This document shows positions 51,720-59,900 of a DNA stretch of 60,861 nucleotides, piece by piece (the stretch's first letter is position 1; every line of letters begins with the position of its first letter). Under the pieces are notes generated by a model. It was not told the DNA's origin. It saw only the letters and a program-made list of their open reading frames with translations, and searched no databases. This DNA is from a virus. The position numbers and the translations under genes were made by a program. The stretch spans positions 1 to 60,861 of the IMG/VR virus record IMGVR_UViG_3300029787_000017; one strand, written 5' to 3'.

Positions 51720-54320
51720 TTATAGATTTTTTACTAATTTAAATTGAGAGTCTACCGTTTTTGCTGAGATAGTGTGCTTAAATCCCGAAATTCGGTATAC
51801 TCCAGAAAGAAAGCTGTCTAATGCTGAGTATGGAAGCTCCTCTGTCTGTCTGATGTTAGGGAACTGCGACAATAAAACACACTCTTTAAACAGATACGAT
51901 GAGTTTGAAAAGCTAGTGAATGGTAATGTGGTAATTGTTACCTGATTCACCATTCTATACGCTGAATTTATGAAAGAACCTAAGGCAACAGATGCATCTT
52001 CCGATGTAGGCAGGTCATCAACTTTAATCGTGATATTTAACGGATTGTTGGCATTCACCACTCGATTAGCTTCGGCAATCTTTAGGATATCAGCAACTAA
52101 ATCATCTTTAACAAACGCACTAGCTAATCCCTCATTTAAATTACTACTCTTTAAACCTTCACTTATTGCTGATCGAAGACTGTCAGGACCTAATCCCTCA
52201 GTGCTTAAGTAAGCTCTTGCTCTAGCGATTAACTGCCCTGGGCTTAATCTATTAAGATCTCTAGCGGCTCTACCTCCAACAACTCCAAGAGAGGCTTTTG
52301 TTGTTGAGTGCTGTAATGGACTTAAAGAATTAAGTGCTGCCCAAAATGCAGGGTTGTAGTTTGCTTTTACTTTTAAAATATTTGGGTTACTGGTGTTATA
52401 CTTAAAAATAGGTACTCCCTGTGTTTCAATTGATTCTTGCGCTTTCTTGCCTTCTTCAGTATCGCTAAAGGCAAAGAAGTCTGGTGACATGAGGGAACCT
52501 CCAAACATCTCTGAGGAGATAGCATCAGTGTGCTTCTTTAGTATTACTTTTCTTATCTGCTCATTTATACCCTGTGATGCTAATAAGCTATCCCCAGGAT
52601 GAAGTGGGTTATTCGCAAAACCTCGTATCAAATCATCTAAAACATTTGATTGAATCAGTTCTTTGCTTTCTAATACGTCTTCATCAAGAATATGTTTGGA
52701 TCCGTATAAGTAACCGATACACATATGCATTGCTCCAACTAGAACTACTGACTCACTTCCCGCTTCGTCCCAACTTAAAGATTCAAATGTAGGATTTTTT
52801 GACGCATGCCTAGAAAGATTTCCTGATCTTGTAGTTCTTCCTACAGAAAACTCATCGTCTCCTAACTCTCTCCACATAGAAATTATTTTATCGTCACTTT
52901 CAGATATAACATTGTAATCTGTTGAGAAGTACTGCCTTCCATACTTATTTATTTCATAAAATACTTTTGATAGTTTTACCTTTGGGTCAATCACACTCGT
53001 CTGGTTGCCTTCAAACTCTGAAGTAGAAATGGTAGCATAGAAATCTAAATAGTTTCGGGCGGCGTTAGGGTTTTCGTATGCTGTAAATCTGGTAAGGCCC
53101 CCTGGAGCAGAAACGGCTTCCTCTACTTCTCTAGCGTACTTTTGTAACTGAAGTCCTAAACTTGTAAGAACGTCATCTACAACAGCCATGGTTCTTTCAA
53201 GCTGATTAAGCTTTTTTGAGTACTGAGACATTCCAGCGGGTTGATCCCACTTATGCTCTAGCATCTTACTATAAATTAAAGGAGCTAATATAAAATTTAA
53301 GTTTGGAAACAAAGCAATAACATTTGGGTTGCCCGTGGTTTTTTGAACAAAGTTTTTAATGCAATCTACAATAACAGAATGCATATCTACTTTTTTAAGA
53401 AAAGCATTTATTTGTTCTTTAATAATTTCAGGCCGCGAGGCTGTAATAGACTCAATAATATTTTCATTAGACTCATCAAAACCATACACAACTTCTGGAT
53501 TATTCGTTAAGTCCTGTCCTGGTCTAATGTCTTTATAGCCAGTGGCTGATTGAATATATGTATTGGTTTGTCGGGGTGGCTTGAATGAGGCTACATTTGT
53601 AAATCTTTTAGAAAACCCTGTGATAGATAATTTCCCACGCGAAGGTAGCTTGACTGGTTCACCGAACGAGGTTAAATTATGTTGCTCATCAACTGTTTTA
53701 GGGGTCGCTGCTAGTTTTAAAGTTATAATTCTAGAAGCTTTAGCGTCAATGATGGCATTCATAATATACATTCTATGAGGCCCACTCCATGATGCAGGGT
53801 TGCTACCAACTCCGTAGGTAACATATATTCTTTTACCAGAGTCTAATCGCTCCTTTTTTATATTTTCTATTTCAGGACCTATAGCATCCATTATACCTTG
53901 TGGAATTTTTTCAATATATACAATCTTCTGCTGTTGATGAGGGTCGGGAAAATCCTGGTCTGGATTGTAATCTATATTATATGCAGCTAATTCAGAGACA
54001 AGAGTTCCTTTAAAAACTCTATCTTCAAACTCTCTACGAGGATCTAAAAAACTTAACGTCATTAAGTTGCCGCCTTTAAATCCTAATTCATGATTAAATT
54101 CTAAGATTTGAAGTGCGCCTCCTGCATCTACATTTGAATTTGAGTTTGAAAAACTGAAAACATCAGGCTGTATCGCTGGTGTAAAACTTTCGGCAAACGT
54201 CATCGAAGGATTTCCCGTATCCTCATTTACTTTTCTAGAAGCTATGTCCTGACCCTGTAAAAACTGGGTCATCGCTTCTCTGGTAAAGCTAATAAATACA
54301 TTTGCTGTGGGAATGCTCAT
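51720..54320 (-). CDS. Baseplate hub protein, gp27/gpD-like candidate (866 aa)
   Basis: An 866-residue protein between the gp53-like and spike genes, the usual place of the hub that holds the spike. The N-terminal region (LQILEFNHELGFKGGNLMTL then SFLDPRREFEDRVF, about 75-108) and the C-terminal end (YRISGFKHTISAKTVDSQFK) resemble hub proteins of the gp27/gpD type, which share a tube-like fold. It is more than twice the size of T4 gp27 (391), so a long helical insert is present in the middle. Assignment is from position and these two segments. Confidence 0.68.
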   Translation of the reverse strand: MSIPTANVFISFTREAMTQFLQGQDIASRKVNEDTGNPSMTFAESFTPAIQPDVFSFSNSNSNVDAGGALQILEFNHELGFKGGNLMTLSFLDPRREFEDRVFKGTLVSELAAYNIDYNPDQDFPDPHQQQKIVYIEKIPQGIMDAIGPEIENIKKERLDSGKRIYVTYGVGSNPASWSGPHRMYIMNAIIDAKASRIITLKLAATPKTVDEQHNLTSFGEPVKLPSRGKLSITGFSKRFTNVASFKPPRQTNTYIQSATGYKDIRPGQDLTNNPEVVYGFDESNENIIESITASRPEIIKEQINAFLKKVDMHSVIVDCIKNFVQKTTGNPNVIALFPNLNFILAPLIYSKMLEHKWDQPAGMSQYSKKLNQLERTMAVVDDVLTSLGLQLQKYAREVEEAVSAPGGLTRFTAYENPNAARNYLDFYATISTSEFEGNQTSVIDPKVKLSKVFYEINKYGRQYFSTDYNVISESDDKIISMWRELGDDEFSVGRTTRSGNLSRHASKNPTFESLSWDEAGSESVVLVGAMHMCIGYLYGSKHILDEDVLESKELIQSNVLDDLIRGFANNPLHPGDSLLASQGINEQIRKVILKKHTDAISSEMFGGSLMSPDFFAFSDTEEGKKAQESIETQGVPIFKYNTSNPNILKVKANYNPAFWAALNSLSPLQHSTTKASLGVVGGRAARDLNRLSPGQLIARARAYLSTEGLGPDSLRSAISEGLKSSNLNEGLASAFVKDDLVADILKIAEANRVVNANNPLNITIKVDDLPTSEDASVALGSFINSAYRMVNQVTITTLPFTSFSNSSYLFKECVLLSQFPNIRQTEELPYSALDSFLSGVYRISGFKHTISAKTVDSQFKLVKNL

Positions 54321-54628
54321 TACAAGTTTTTAGGAATTAATAGTCTCTCGTTAGTTTTAAAACTTTCATTAGGATCTGGTTTGTTGTTTATTAACATGAG
54401 TAGCCAGAACTTATCGGGAGTTCCGTTAAAAATATTAGCTATGAGATCAGGTCTGTGTTCAAACCCGTTTGGAATATAACCTACCTCATAATTATAGGCA
54501 GTATCTATATTCTTAATCAGATTATCAAACTTTGGAGTATTTAAAGTAGTTGTAACCTTACAGTTTCTATGTGTTACGACTTGGTGATCCAACGTATATG
54601 GACCTCTGTTTTCTCCTAATGTTGCCAT
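54320..54628 (-). CDS. 53: Baseplate wedge protein, gp53-like with LysM-type C-terminus
   Basis: A 102-residue protein. The C-terminal part HRPDLIANIFNGTPDKFWLL followed by MLINNKPDPNESFKTNERLL and IPKNL has the LysM-type pattern (D-L...I...Y/F-G....W..I...N.....E....G..L.IP) found in P2 gpX and in T4 gp53. These proteins link wedge and hub. It overlaps the hub gene by 1 bp and follows the tube-initiator gene by 1 bp. Confidence 0.8.
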   Translation of the reverse strand: MATLGENRGPYTLDHQVVTHRNCKVTTTLNTPKFDNLIKNIDTAYNYEVGYIPNGFEHRPDLIANIFNGTPDKFWLLMLINNKPDPNESFKTNERLLIPKNL

Positions 54629-54629
54629 A

Positions 54630-55664
54630 CTAAATTACTCCTGGGTCCATTGTCCCGTGAACAATAACCGATTCCCAACCAGCTAAGTTGTCTCTGCTTA
54701 TGGCTTGAGGTTCATCCTCACCTGCTCCAGCACGGAACTGACCAAAATCACCAGTTCGCATTTCCTCAAGCGTCATAGTCACTTTGATCCTATGAGGTAA
54801 TAACGTGTCAATATCCATGGAGGCATTGTTATCCATGGCGATATCGTATCCTGTGCATATGCATGGGATGTTTTGATAAAGAATACCATGGTTTACACGA
54901 ACTATAGGAGGTCCTAGAGTTGGATCTATGGCATTATTAGTAACACTACTTCTTATTATGTTTACCCAATACACGATCATATCTATGAGATTTGCTTTTA
55001 CTGCTATAGCATCATTCTGGTTAGAAGTTAGTACTTGATCAGTGGTAGTTTGTGTTACGTTCGCTTGACCTACAATATCCTCAATATTTCCTCCAGTCTC
55101 AAGACCGTATCTCGTAGCAAAATACTGCTCCTCTGTGACACTTAAAAAATTACCCCACTCACCTAATACTTGCTGCGCTGAATCTCTCACCTGAGTTCTA
55201 TATTCGCTAGTAAGAGCTTGAGTTTGTGACGCAGAAGGTTGTTCGGATTTCTTTTTAAATAATCTTTTTATTTCTTCTACACTATCACCTGATCGAGCAT
55301 TAATATAATCCTGAACTCCTCCTGGAGCGGCTTGAATGTTGTGGTAGGTTAAGAAAAAAGTTAGGTTAAGCTTTCTTGAGTCTGCTCCTAGGTAAGTGTA
55401 TAGGCTGCTCGATCTAGATATCGGCTTGTACGTCTGATAACGAGCCTTTTTAGCTTCAGTTATCTGAATATTCTCAAAAAATGGAAGCTTAACACTTAAT
55501 GCAGGACCTCCTTCTGCTTTCTTTGGGAATTTGAAGTCTAAAAAAGACCTCTGATCCAAGTTCCTGTCTACAACGATAGCATTTGTTACTCCTTTAGGAT
55601 CAGGAGGGTTAGCGTTGTCTACTGTAAATTGATCAAAATAATCTAATAATTTTCCTAATACCAT
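54630..55664 (-). CDS. Tail tube-baseplate junction protein, gp48/gp54-like candidate
   Basis: A 344-residue protein. The centre has a helical insert (EEIKRLFKKKSEQPSASQTQ). The C-terminal region PPIVRVNHGILYQNIPCICT then GYDIAMDNNASMDIDTLLPH and RIKVTMTLEEMRTGDFGQF follows the strand order of T4 gp48/gp54 and P2 gpU-type tube proteins. These cap the baseplate hub and start the tube. Position between the tape measure and gp53-like genes agrees. Which of gp48 or gp54 it represents cannot be said. Confidence 0.68.
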   Translation of the reverse strand: MVLGKLLDYFDQFTVDNANPPDPKGVTNAIVVDRNLDQRSFLDFKFPKKAEGGPALSVKLPFFENIQITEAKKARYQTYKPISRSSSLYTYLGADSRKLNLTFFLTYHNIQAAPGGVQDYINARSGDSVEEIKRLFKKKSEQPSASQTQALTSEYRTQVRDSAQQVLGEWGNFLSVTEEQYFATRYGLETGGNIEDIVGQANVTQTTTDQVLTSNQNDAIAVKANLIDMIVYWVNIIRSSVTNNAIDPTLGPPIVRVNHGILYQNIPCICTGYDIAMDNNASMDIDTLLPHRIKVTMTLEEMRTGDFGQFRAGAGEDEPQAISRDNLAGWESVIVHGTMDPGVI

Positions 55665-55675
55665 ATGTTCTCCAT

Positions 55676-57394
55676 TTAATCAAATGCTGGTGTGATCATA
55701 CCTGCTCCTGGTACTACTATTGGTCCTGGATCCTTCTCAACCAATTGAAGTAGTAAGTCTGCTGTCATTTCTTGGGCTCTCAAGCCTCTCTCATCTCCAG
55801 TAATTCCTACTAAACTTCCCACAGCTTGTGAGAGTGTGCTTTGGAAGAAGTTTAAGGAAGTAGGACCAGTTTCTCCTTCTCTTTCAGGCAACTTAGATGC
55901 TGTAGCTGCCGTGTTCTCCTCGATACCCGTTAAAATAGGAACAAAAGGATCAAGACCTGTTCTTAAGAAAGTTCCAAGAGTTCCTGCTGCTGCGTCGAAC
56001 TCAAATGATTCACCTGCTTTCCCTAGACCCTCTAATGCTATAGCTGCCTCTTTAGCTTTAGACGTTGCAATATCTTCCGCTATTACGCGACGATGAGAAG
56101 CGAAAGCAATCTTTGATTCTAATTCTATCCTTTCATTAAAAGCCTCTGTGAAAGGTATGTCCTCAGTAAGACTGGTTATCTCATGAACAAAAAGTTTTAA
56201 TGACAGATAGTCTTCTTTGATTCCCGCAAAAATAGCATTTAAAGTAGCTACTCCTGAATCAAAAACTGTTTTAGTGTTACTCCACACGGTAGCCCAGTCC
56301 ATATTTTTAATTGCTATGAAGAAACCGTGAGTGGCATTTCCTATATCTTCAACATAACCAGGAAGTAGTGTTCCAAATTCAATAAGTTTGGTAATACCCT
56401 GATCTAAGAAGTGAGCAAATTTGGGACCAACATCATCGGAAATTTTCTTGAACTCTCCTGCGAATCTAGTTATGATAGGAGTAAGCTTATCCATGAATAC
56501 TATCTGTAAAGGAACAAACACATCTTTTATAATTACTTTAACCGAAGCAGCAAAATCCTGAATAGATTCATTCTGGACTCTGCCGCCTTCCTCTAAAGCA
56601 GCCGCTAGGGGTACGAACGCTTTGGCTGCTGGAGTGAACAATCCCTCAGCGGTAGCAATACCTATATCATTAATACTTCCTGCGACACCCTCAAACCTAG
56701 AACCTGCAATTTTAAGAGAATCTTCAAGAAAATTCATTGCATTTGCTGTAGTTCCTGTACCTTCCATTAAGGTTTGGAAATTACCTAGTCCAAGAGTGAT
56801 CCTAGCTTGGAAAGAATCTATGCTTGTGCCAAAGAGGAGATCCATGGCTTTATTGAATTGACCACTAAGAGCAGGGTCAATCTTAGCTTGAGTCGCAACT
56901 ATGGCTTCTACGATGTGATCAGGCATACCCATCAGATCAATATCAATCATGTTGTCGCTCAAGCCCTTGACAGCGTTCACAAGGACATCTGTAGTAACTT
57001 CGAACTGTCCCCCTAGTTCTATCATGTTGGTGGCTAGAGCGTTTGTAGAGGTCCTCTGTAGTCCTCCAAGAGCTTCCAACTGAGCAAAAGACTTAGCTGT
57101 TGCTGCATACTGCGTACCAGTCAGCTTTTGCTGATTAATTAGTTGTCGGATCCCTTGGCTATTGCCCTGCAAACCCGCATTCATAGTAAGAACAGCAGGT
57201 ACTAACCTATCTGCAAGTGAGCCATTAAGACTCTTCATAGACTCAGTTAGAGGTACAGACTGCTGTTCAAAAGATGTGCCTAAAGCTCTTAAAGCCTCAT
57301 CTACGCTGTTACCTGCGGATATACCTGCTGTAAGAGTATCCTTTAACGTAGTTAATCCTTTTGCAACTGCTGTTAGTGCTAATCCTATTGCCAT
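55676..57394 (-). CDS. Tape measure protein, gp29-like
   Basis: A 572-residue, mostly helical protein that should set the tail length and be ejected through the tube. Long amphipathic and hydrophobic helices occur throughout, for example MAIGLALTAVAKGLTTLKDT at the start, KVIIKDVFVPLQIVFMDKLT in the middle and SLKLFVHEITSLTEDIPF later. The position between the tube junction genes and baseplate matches gp29. At 572 residues and about 1.5 angstrom per helical residue, a rather short tail of roughly 85-90 nm would be expected. Confidence 0.75.
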   Translation of the reverse strand: MAIGLALTAVAKGLTTLKDTLTAGISAGNSVDEALRALGTSFEQQSVPLTESMKSLNGSLADRLVPAVLTMNAGLQGNSQGIRQLINQQKLTGTQYAATAKSFAQLEALGGLQRTSTNALATNMIELGGQFEVTTDVLVNAVKGLSDNMIDIDLMGMPDHIVEAIVATQAKIDPALSGQFNKAMDLLFGTSIDSFQARITLGLGNFQTLMEGTGTTANAMNFLEDSLKIAGSRFEGVAGSINDIGIATAEGLFTPAAKAFVPLAAALEEGGRVQNESIQDFAASVKVIIKDVFVPLQIVFMDKLTPIITRFAGEFKKISDDVGPKFAHFLDQGITKLIEFGTLLPGYVEDIGNATHGFFIAIKNMDWATVWSNTKTVFDSGVATLNAIFAGIKEDYLSLKLFVHEITSLTEDIPFTEAFNERIELESKIAFASHRRVIAEDIATSKAKEAAIALEGLGKAGESFEFDAAAGTLGTFLRTGLDPFVPILTGIEENTAATASKLPEREGETGPTSLNFFQSTLSQAVGSLVGITGDERGLRAQEMTADLLLQLVEKDPGPIVVPGAGMITPAFD

Positions 57395-57396
57395 AA

Positions 57397-57825
57397 TTAT
57401 TCTCTAGGTGTTCTCCTCACTCTGTAGATGTTTCCCCAAACATTATTACCTGGTCCTTTAGTTAAGATGTAGGTTCTATATCCATGAGCGGGTTGAGCTA
57501 ACAAACTGGTCAAATTAGAAATTTTCTTCTTCTTCCAGTCATCAGCCCTCTGTTTATATAGATTATCTAGAGCTTCTTGGTCAAAATCCATCTCTGGGAG
57601 TTTGAAGCAAGTTAATAATAAGTTACCTGTGCGAACATCTTTCACCACAGGTGTTACAGCCATCACAACCCTGAAGTCTCTATTCCCTGGCATTTCATAG
57701 CGAAAAAATAGAATATCTCCAGGTCTGGCTGCTGATATAGACCTAGTGACTATGGAAACGTCTGTATCCTCGTCTTTTGAGGCTGCTTCCAAAAAATTTT
57801 GAATCTTTCTGCTGAATAATCCCAT
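57397..57825 (-). CDS. Small baseplate-region protein, unknown
   Basis: A 142-residue protein. ISAARPGDILFFRYEMPGNR with FRVVMAVTPV and TGNLLLTCFKLPE is a beta-barrel-like, ligand-free pattern found in small proteins beside T4-like baseplate genes; the C-terminus GPGNNVWGNIYRVRR is basic. It starts the leftward tail operon: AAAGGT lies 1 bp before the ATG, and TATATAATATATAAAGG forms the upstream region. Role in tail or baseplate assembly is assumed from context. Confidence 0.65.
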   Translation of the reverse strand: MGLFSRKIQNFLEAASKDEDTDVSIVTRSISAARPGDILFFRYEMPGNRDFRVVMAVTPVVKDVRTGNLLLTCFKLPEMDFDQEALDNLYKQRADDWKKKKISNLTSLLAQPAHGYRTYILTKGPGNNVWGNIYRVRRTPRE

Positions 57826-57829
57826 ACCT

Positions 57830-57846
57830 TTATATATTATATATTT
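57830..57846. promoter_or_regulatory. TATATATTATATA palindrome between divergent genes
   Basis: The 36-bp gap between the tail operon and the gp33-like gene holds a near-palindromic TTATATATTATATATTT. Both strands present TATA-type boxes (TATATAAT leftward, TATATTAT rightward). Rightward it is followed by AAGG and a normal-length leader; leftward AAAGGT lies just before the ATG. It is a candidate bidirectional late promoter. Confidence 0.45.
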
Positions 57847-57861
57847 AGATAAGGCATTAAC

Positions 57862-58161
57862 ATGTACAATGAAAATACAGATATAGATATTATTGATTTC
57901 CTAGACTTGATAAACGATACACTTAGTTCATCTTTTGTAGAAAGATGGAGATATAAGTACTCAGAAAAGTTTATAAAGCACTTCCAACTGAAGCTTCTTG
58001 CTTCACTTAACAAGCAAAAGCCTATTAAGATAGAAATGCTTTATAACTATCTAACTAAGAAATGTAAGTACTCACCAGAGCAAGTACTTCAGTTCTTTGA
58101 GTCAGTAGAAATAGATATCTATTACCCATTCATCTATGGGAAACTTAAGACTTCTTCTTAG
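57862..58161 (+). CDS. Small protein, possibly gp33-like late transcription co-activator
   Basis: A 99-residue helical protein. The end, KIEMLYNYLTKKCKYSPEQV followed by LQFFESVEIDIYYPFIYGKL, resembles by pattern the T4 gp33 region (MVEEFGMSYLEATTAFLEEN), where gp33 bridges RNA polymerase and the sliding clamp at late promoters. The presence of a gp55-like gene in the window makes a gp33 partner expected. Similarity is weak, so treat as a candidate. A lone rightward gene, it overlaps the nuclease gene end by 17 bp. Confidence 0.5.
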   Translation: MYNENTDIDIIDFLDLINDTLSSSFVERWRYKYSEKFIKHFQLKLLASLNKQKPIKIEMLYNYLTKKCKYSPEQVLQFFESVEIDIYYPFIYGKLKTSS

Positions 58162-58915
58162 CCTTAAGCTCTTCTACCTTCTTGTTTACCTCTTCTACAG
58201 TGCAGTATTCAGGACAAGCACCTTTATAAGCACACCAGTTACAGAACTCATTCCTGCTGGGTTTAAGGTCTTCCTTCTTAGCTTTACGGATCTTCCAGAC
58301 ATGATCTACAATGTTCCGTAAATGCTGATTGATCTGAGGAACCGAGTACTGGACAGTTACCAGGTTATTGGTCAAAGGATAGTAATGAGCAGCAACGATC
58401 TTATCGTAGGTAACATTGTATAGTTTAGCGATAGCATAAACATAGCCCTTTAACTGGCTATCTTGGTAAAGCTCTACTTTTGATTTTTCTCTCTTAGAGG
58501 TCTTATAATCAATAACAAGGTACCCACCGTCAGTTCCCTTCACTACACGGTCAATAATACCATTTAGCGTAATATCGTCTTTTATAGGAACTTCGAAGAC
58601 TTGCTCTGTCGAGACGGTTTCCGACAGGTTAGCATTAAATTTCAGGAAATTCTCTACACAGGTAATATCCTTGCCTGTGTACTTTTTACTGATTTTGTAT
58701 GTGCCTTTGGTCTCTTCGGCAATTTTAAGGAGTTCGTCCTTTGTCGTAGCGTTTACCCCATCTTCAAGGACTTTGTGGATATAGGACCCAAAGTGAAGGG
58801 CTTCAGTGTTAGCCTCAGAGGGCTCAGGGAGTCTTTCAACGTACCGATAACGATATTTCAGGCCACATTGGCGAAAAGTCTGGTACTTCGACTCTGATAT
58901 AGTAGATATGAACAT
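58145..58915 (-). CDS. Cas4/RecB-like PD-(D/E)XK nuclease with iron-sulfur cysteines
   Basis: A 256-residue nuclease. His47 (FGSYIHKVLEDG), Asp122 (GIIDRV) and Asp136-x-Lys138 (VIDYKTS) form the RecB-type active site. Cys17 near the start and Cys225, Cys228 and Cys234 near the end (CNWCAYKGACP) match the four-cysteine iron-sulfur cluster of Cas4/AddB nucleases. It should degrade DNA ends in recombination or host-DNA breakdown. No CRISPR array or other cas gene is near, so I do not call it Cas4. GAGGTG lies before the ATG at 58915. Its first codons overlap the divergent primase start by 8 bp. Confidence 0.88.
   Translation of the reverse strand: MFISTISESKYQTFRQCGLKYRYRYVERLPEPSEANTEALHFGSYIHKVLEDGVNATTKDELLKIAEETKGTYKISKKYTGKDITCVENFLKFNANLSETVSTEQVFEVPIKDDITLNGIIDRVVKGTDGGYLVIDYKTSKREKSKVELYQDSQLKGYVYAIAKLYNVTYDKIVAAHYYPLTNNLVTVQYSVPQINQHLRNIVDHVWKIRKAKKEDLKPSRNEFCNWCAYKGACPEYCTVEEVNKKVEELKAKKKS
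58898..58905 (+). promoter_or_regulatory. TATAGTAG box 2 bp before the primase start codon
   Basis: GATATAGTAGATATG places TATAGTAG (58898-58905) 2 bp before the ATG at 58908. The same 13-mer GATATAGTAGATA precedes the tail sheath operon. The box lies inside the first codons of the divergent nuclease gene. If it is a promoter, the primase transcript starts at or just inside the ATG, giving no leader. Confidence 0.48.
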
Positions 58916-59900
58916 TTTGTCACCTCAATACATTAAAGACTATCTTCTTGAGAATTTTGGAGATAGTGGGAAACTGTCGGCTAGTCAGGCAGAATTCATC
59001 ATGCCCTCCTTATTTACTAAGGATGACTGGAAAAGACACATGAGTGTTAATGTAGACACAGGGCTGTGGCAATGCTTCAAAACAGGCAAAAAGGGTAATT
59101 TCATATCTCTATACGCAGAAGCGGAGGATATCACCTACCATAAAGCTCAGACCGATCTTATTATAAAAAACTTTGGATTTTTAGGAACTGAGCCTCTCAA
59201 GCCTGTAAAAGAAGTAAAACGCAAAAGCGCAGAGATTGACGCTTCTTCTTTGATACCCGTCAGTATTGAATCAGCATACAGTGAAAACCCCGCAGTTGCT
59301 TCTGCTTGGTCTTTTGTCTTTGGCAGGAAGCTTTTCAACGAGGTTGATTTAGAAGAAGAGCCTTACTATCTTTGCACAGAGGGAAGGTTCGCAGGTAGGT
59401 TGATCATCCCGTTCCGAAAGGATAATAATGTTTATTACTTCCAAGCCAGAGCTTTGAATGGCGAGGAGCCTAAGTATCTCAACCCTGCCTCTGAAGGCGC
59501 TGTACGCTCCTCTGACGTTGTTTATCCTTTCAACGAGTCAGAAGACTATGTAGTGGTCTGTGAAGGCCCCCTGGACGCTGTGGCACTTCAGAGGCAAGGC
59601 GTGAATGCTACCTGTACTATCGGAAGCACTTGCTCTCGCGCACAAGCCGAAATCCTCTGCGAGTTCGGTGGGAAAGTTATCCTAGGGTATGATAATGATG
59701 CCGCTGGAGAGAAAGGAATTAAGCGTTTCGATCAACTCAGAAAAGAATTGAGGATGGCAAGCTTTGAGGTTTGCCCACCACCCTCAGGATACAAAGATTG
59801 GAACGATGCTCATATTGATGGGTTTGATCTGTTTAGTTGGATTACAGAAAAAACCCAGACATATGATTTTGAGTACTTGGTTAGATCGTTACTAGAGTAG
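58908..59900 (+). CDS. DNA primase, TOPRIM type
   Basis: A 330-residue DnaG-like primase that would make RNA primers for replication. The TOPRIM domain is clear: VVVCEGPLDAVAL (Glu219) and ILGYDNDAAGEKG (Asp262, Asp264). The N-terminal part (MNILSPQYIKDYLLENFGDS to WQCFKTGKKGNFISLY) has the outline of the zinc-binding start of phage primases, but only Cys56 is present, so the zinc ribbon is degenerate. No helicase domain follows, so a separate helicase is expected elsewhere. ATG chosen because the N-terminus fits the family; its last 20 bp overlap the opposite gene. Confidence 0.88.
   Translation: MNILSPQYIKDYLLENFGDSGKLSASQAEFIMPSLFTKDDWKRHMSVNVDTGLWQCFKTGKKGNFISLYAEAEDITYHKAQTDLIIKNFGFLGTEPLKPVKEVKRKSAEIDASSLIPVSIESAYSENPAVASAWSFVFGRKLFNEVDLEEEPYYLCTEGRFAGRLIIPFRKDNNVYYFQARALNGEEPKYLNPASEGAVRSSDVVYPFNESEDYVVVCEGPLDAVALQRQGVNATCTIGSTCSRAQAEILCEFGGKVILGYDNDAAGEKGIKRFDQLRKELRMASFEVCPPPSGYKDWNDAHIDGFDLFSWITEKTQTYDFEYLVRSLLE

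Noticed and set aside
58145-58915. Cas4 of a CRISPR system
   Set aside because: Only the nuclease family matches; there is no array and no other cas gene.
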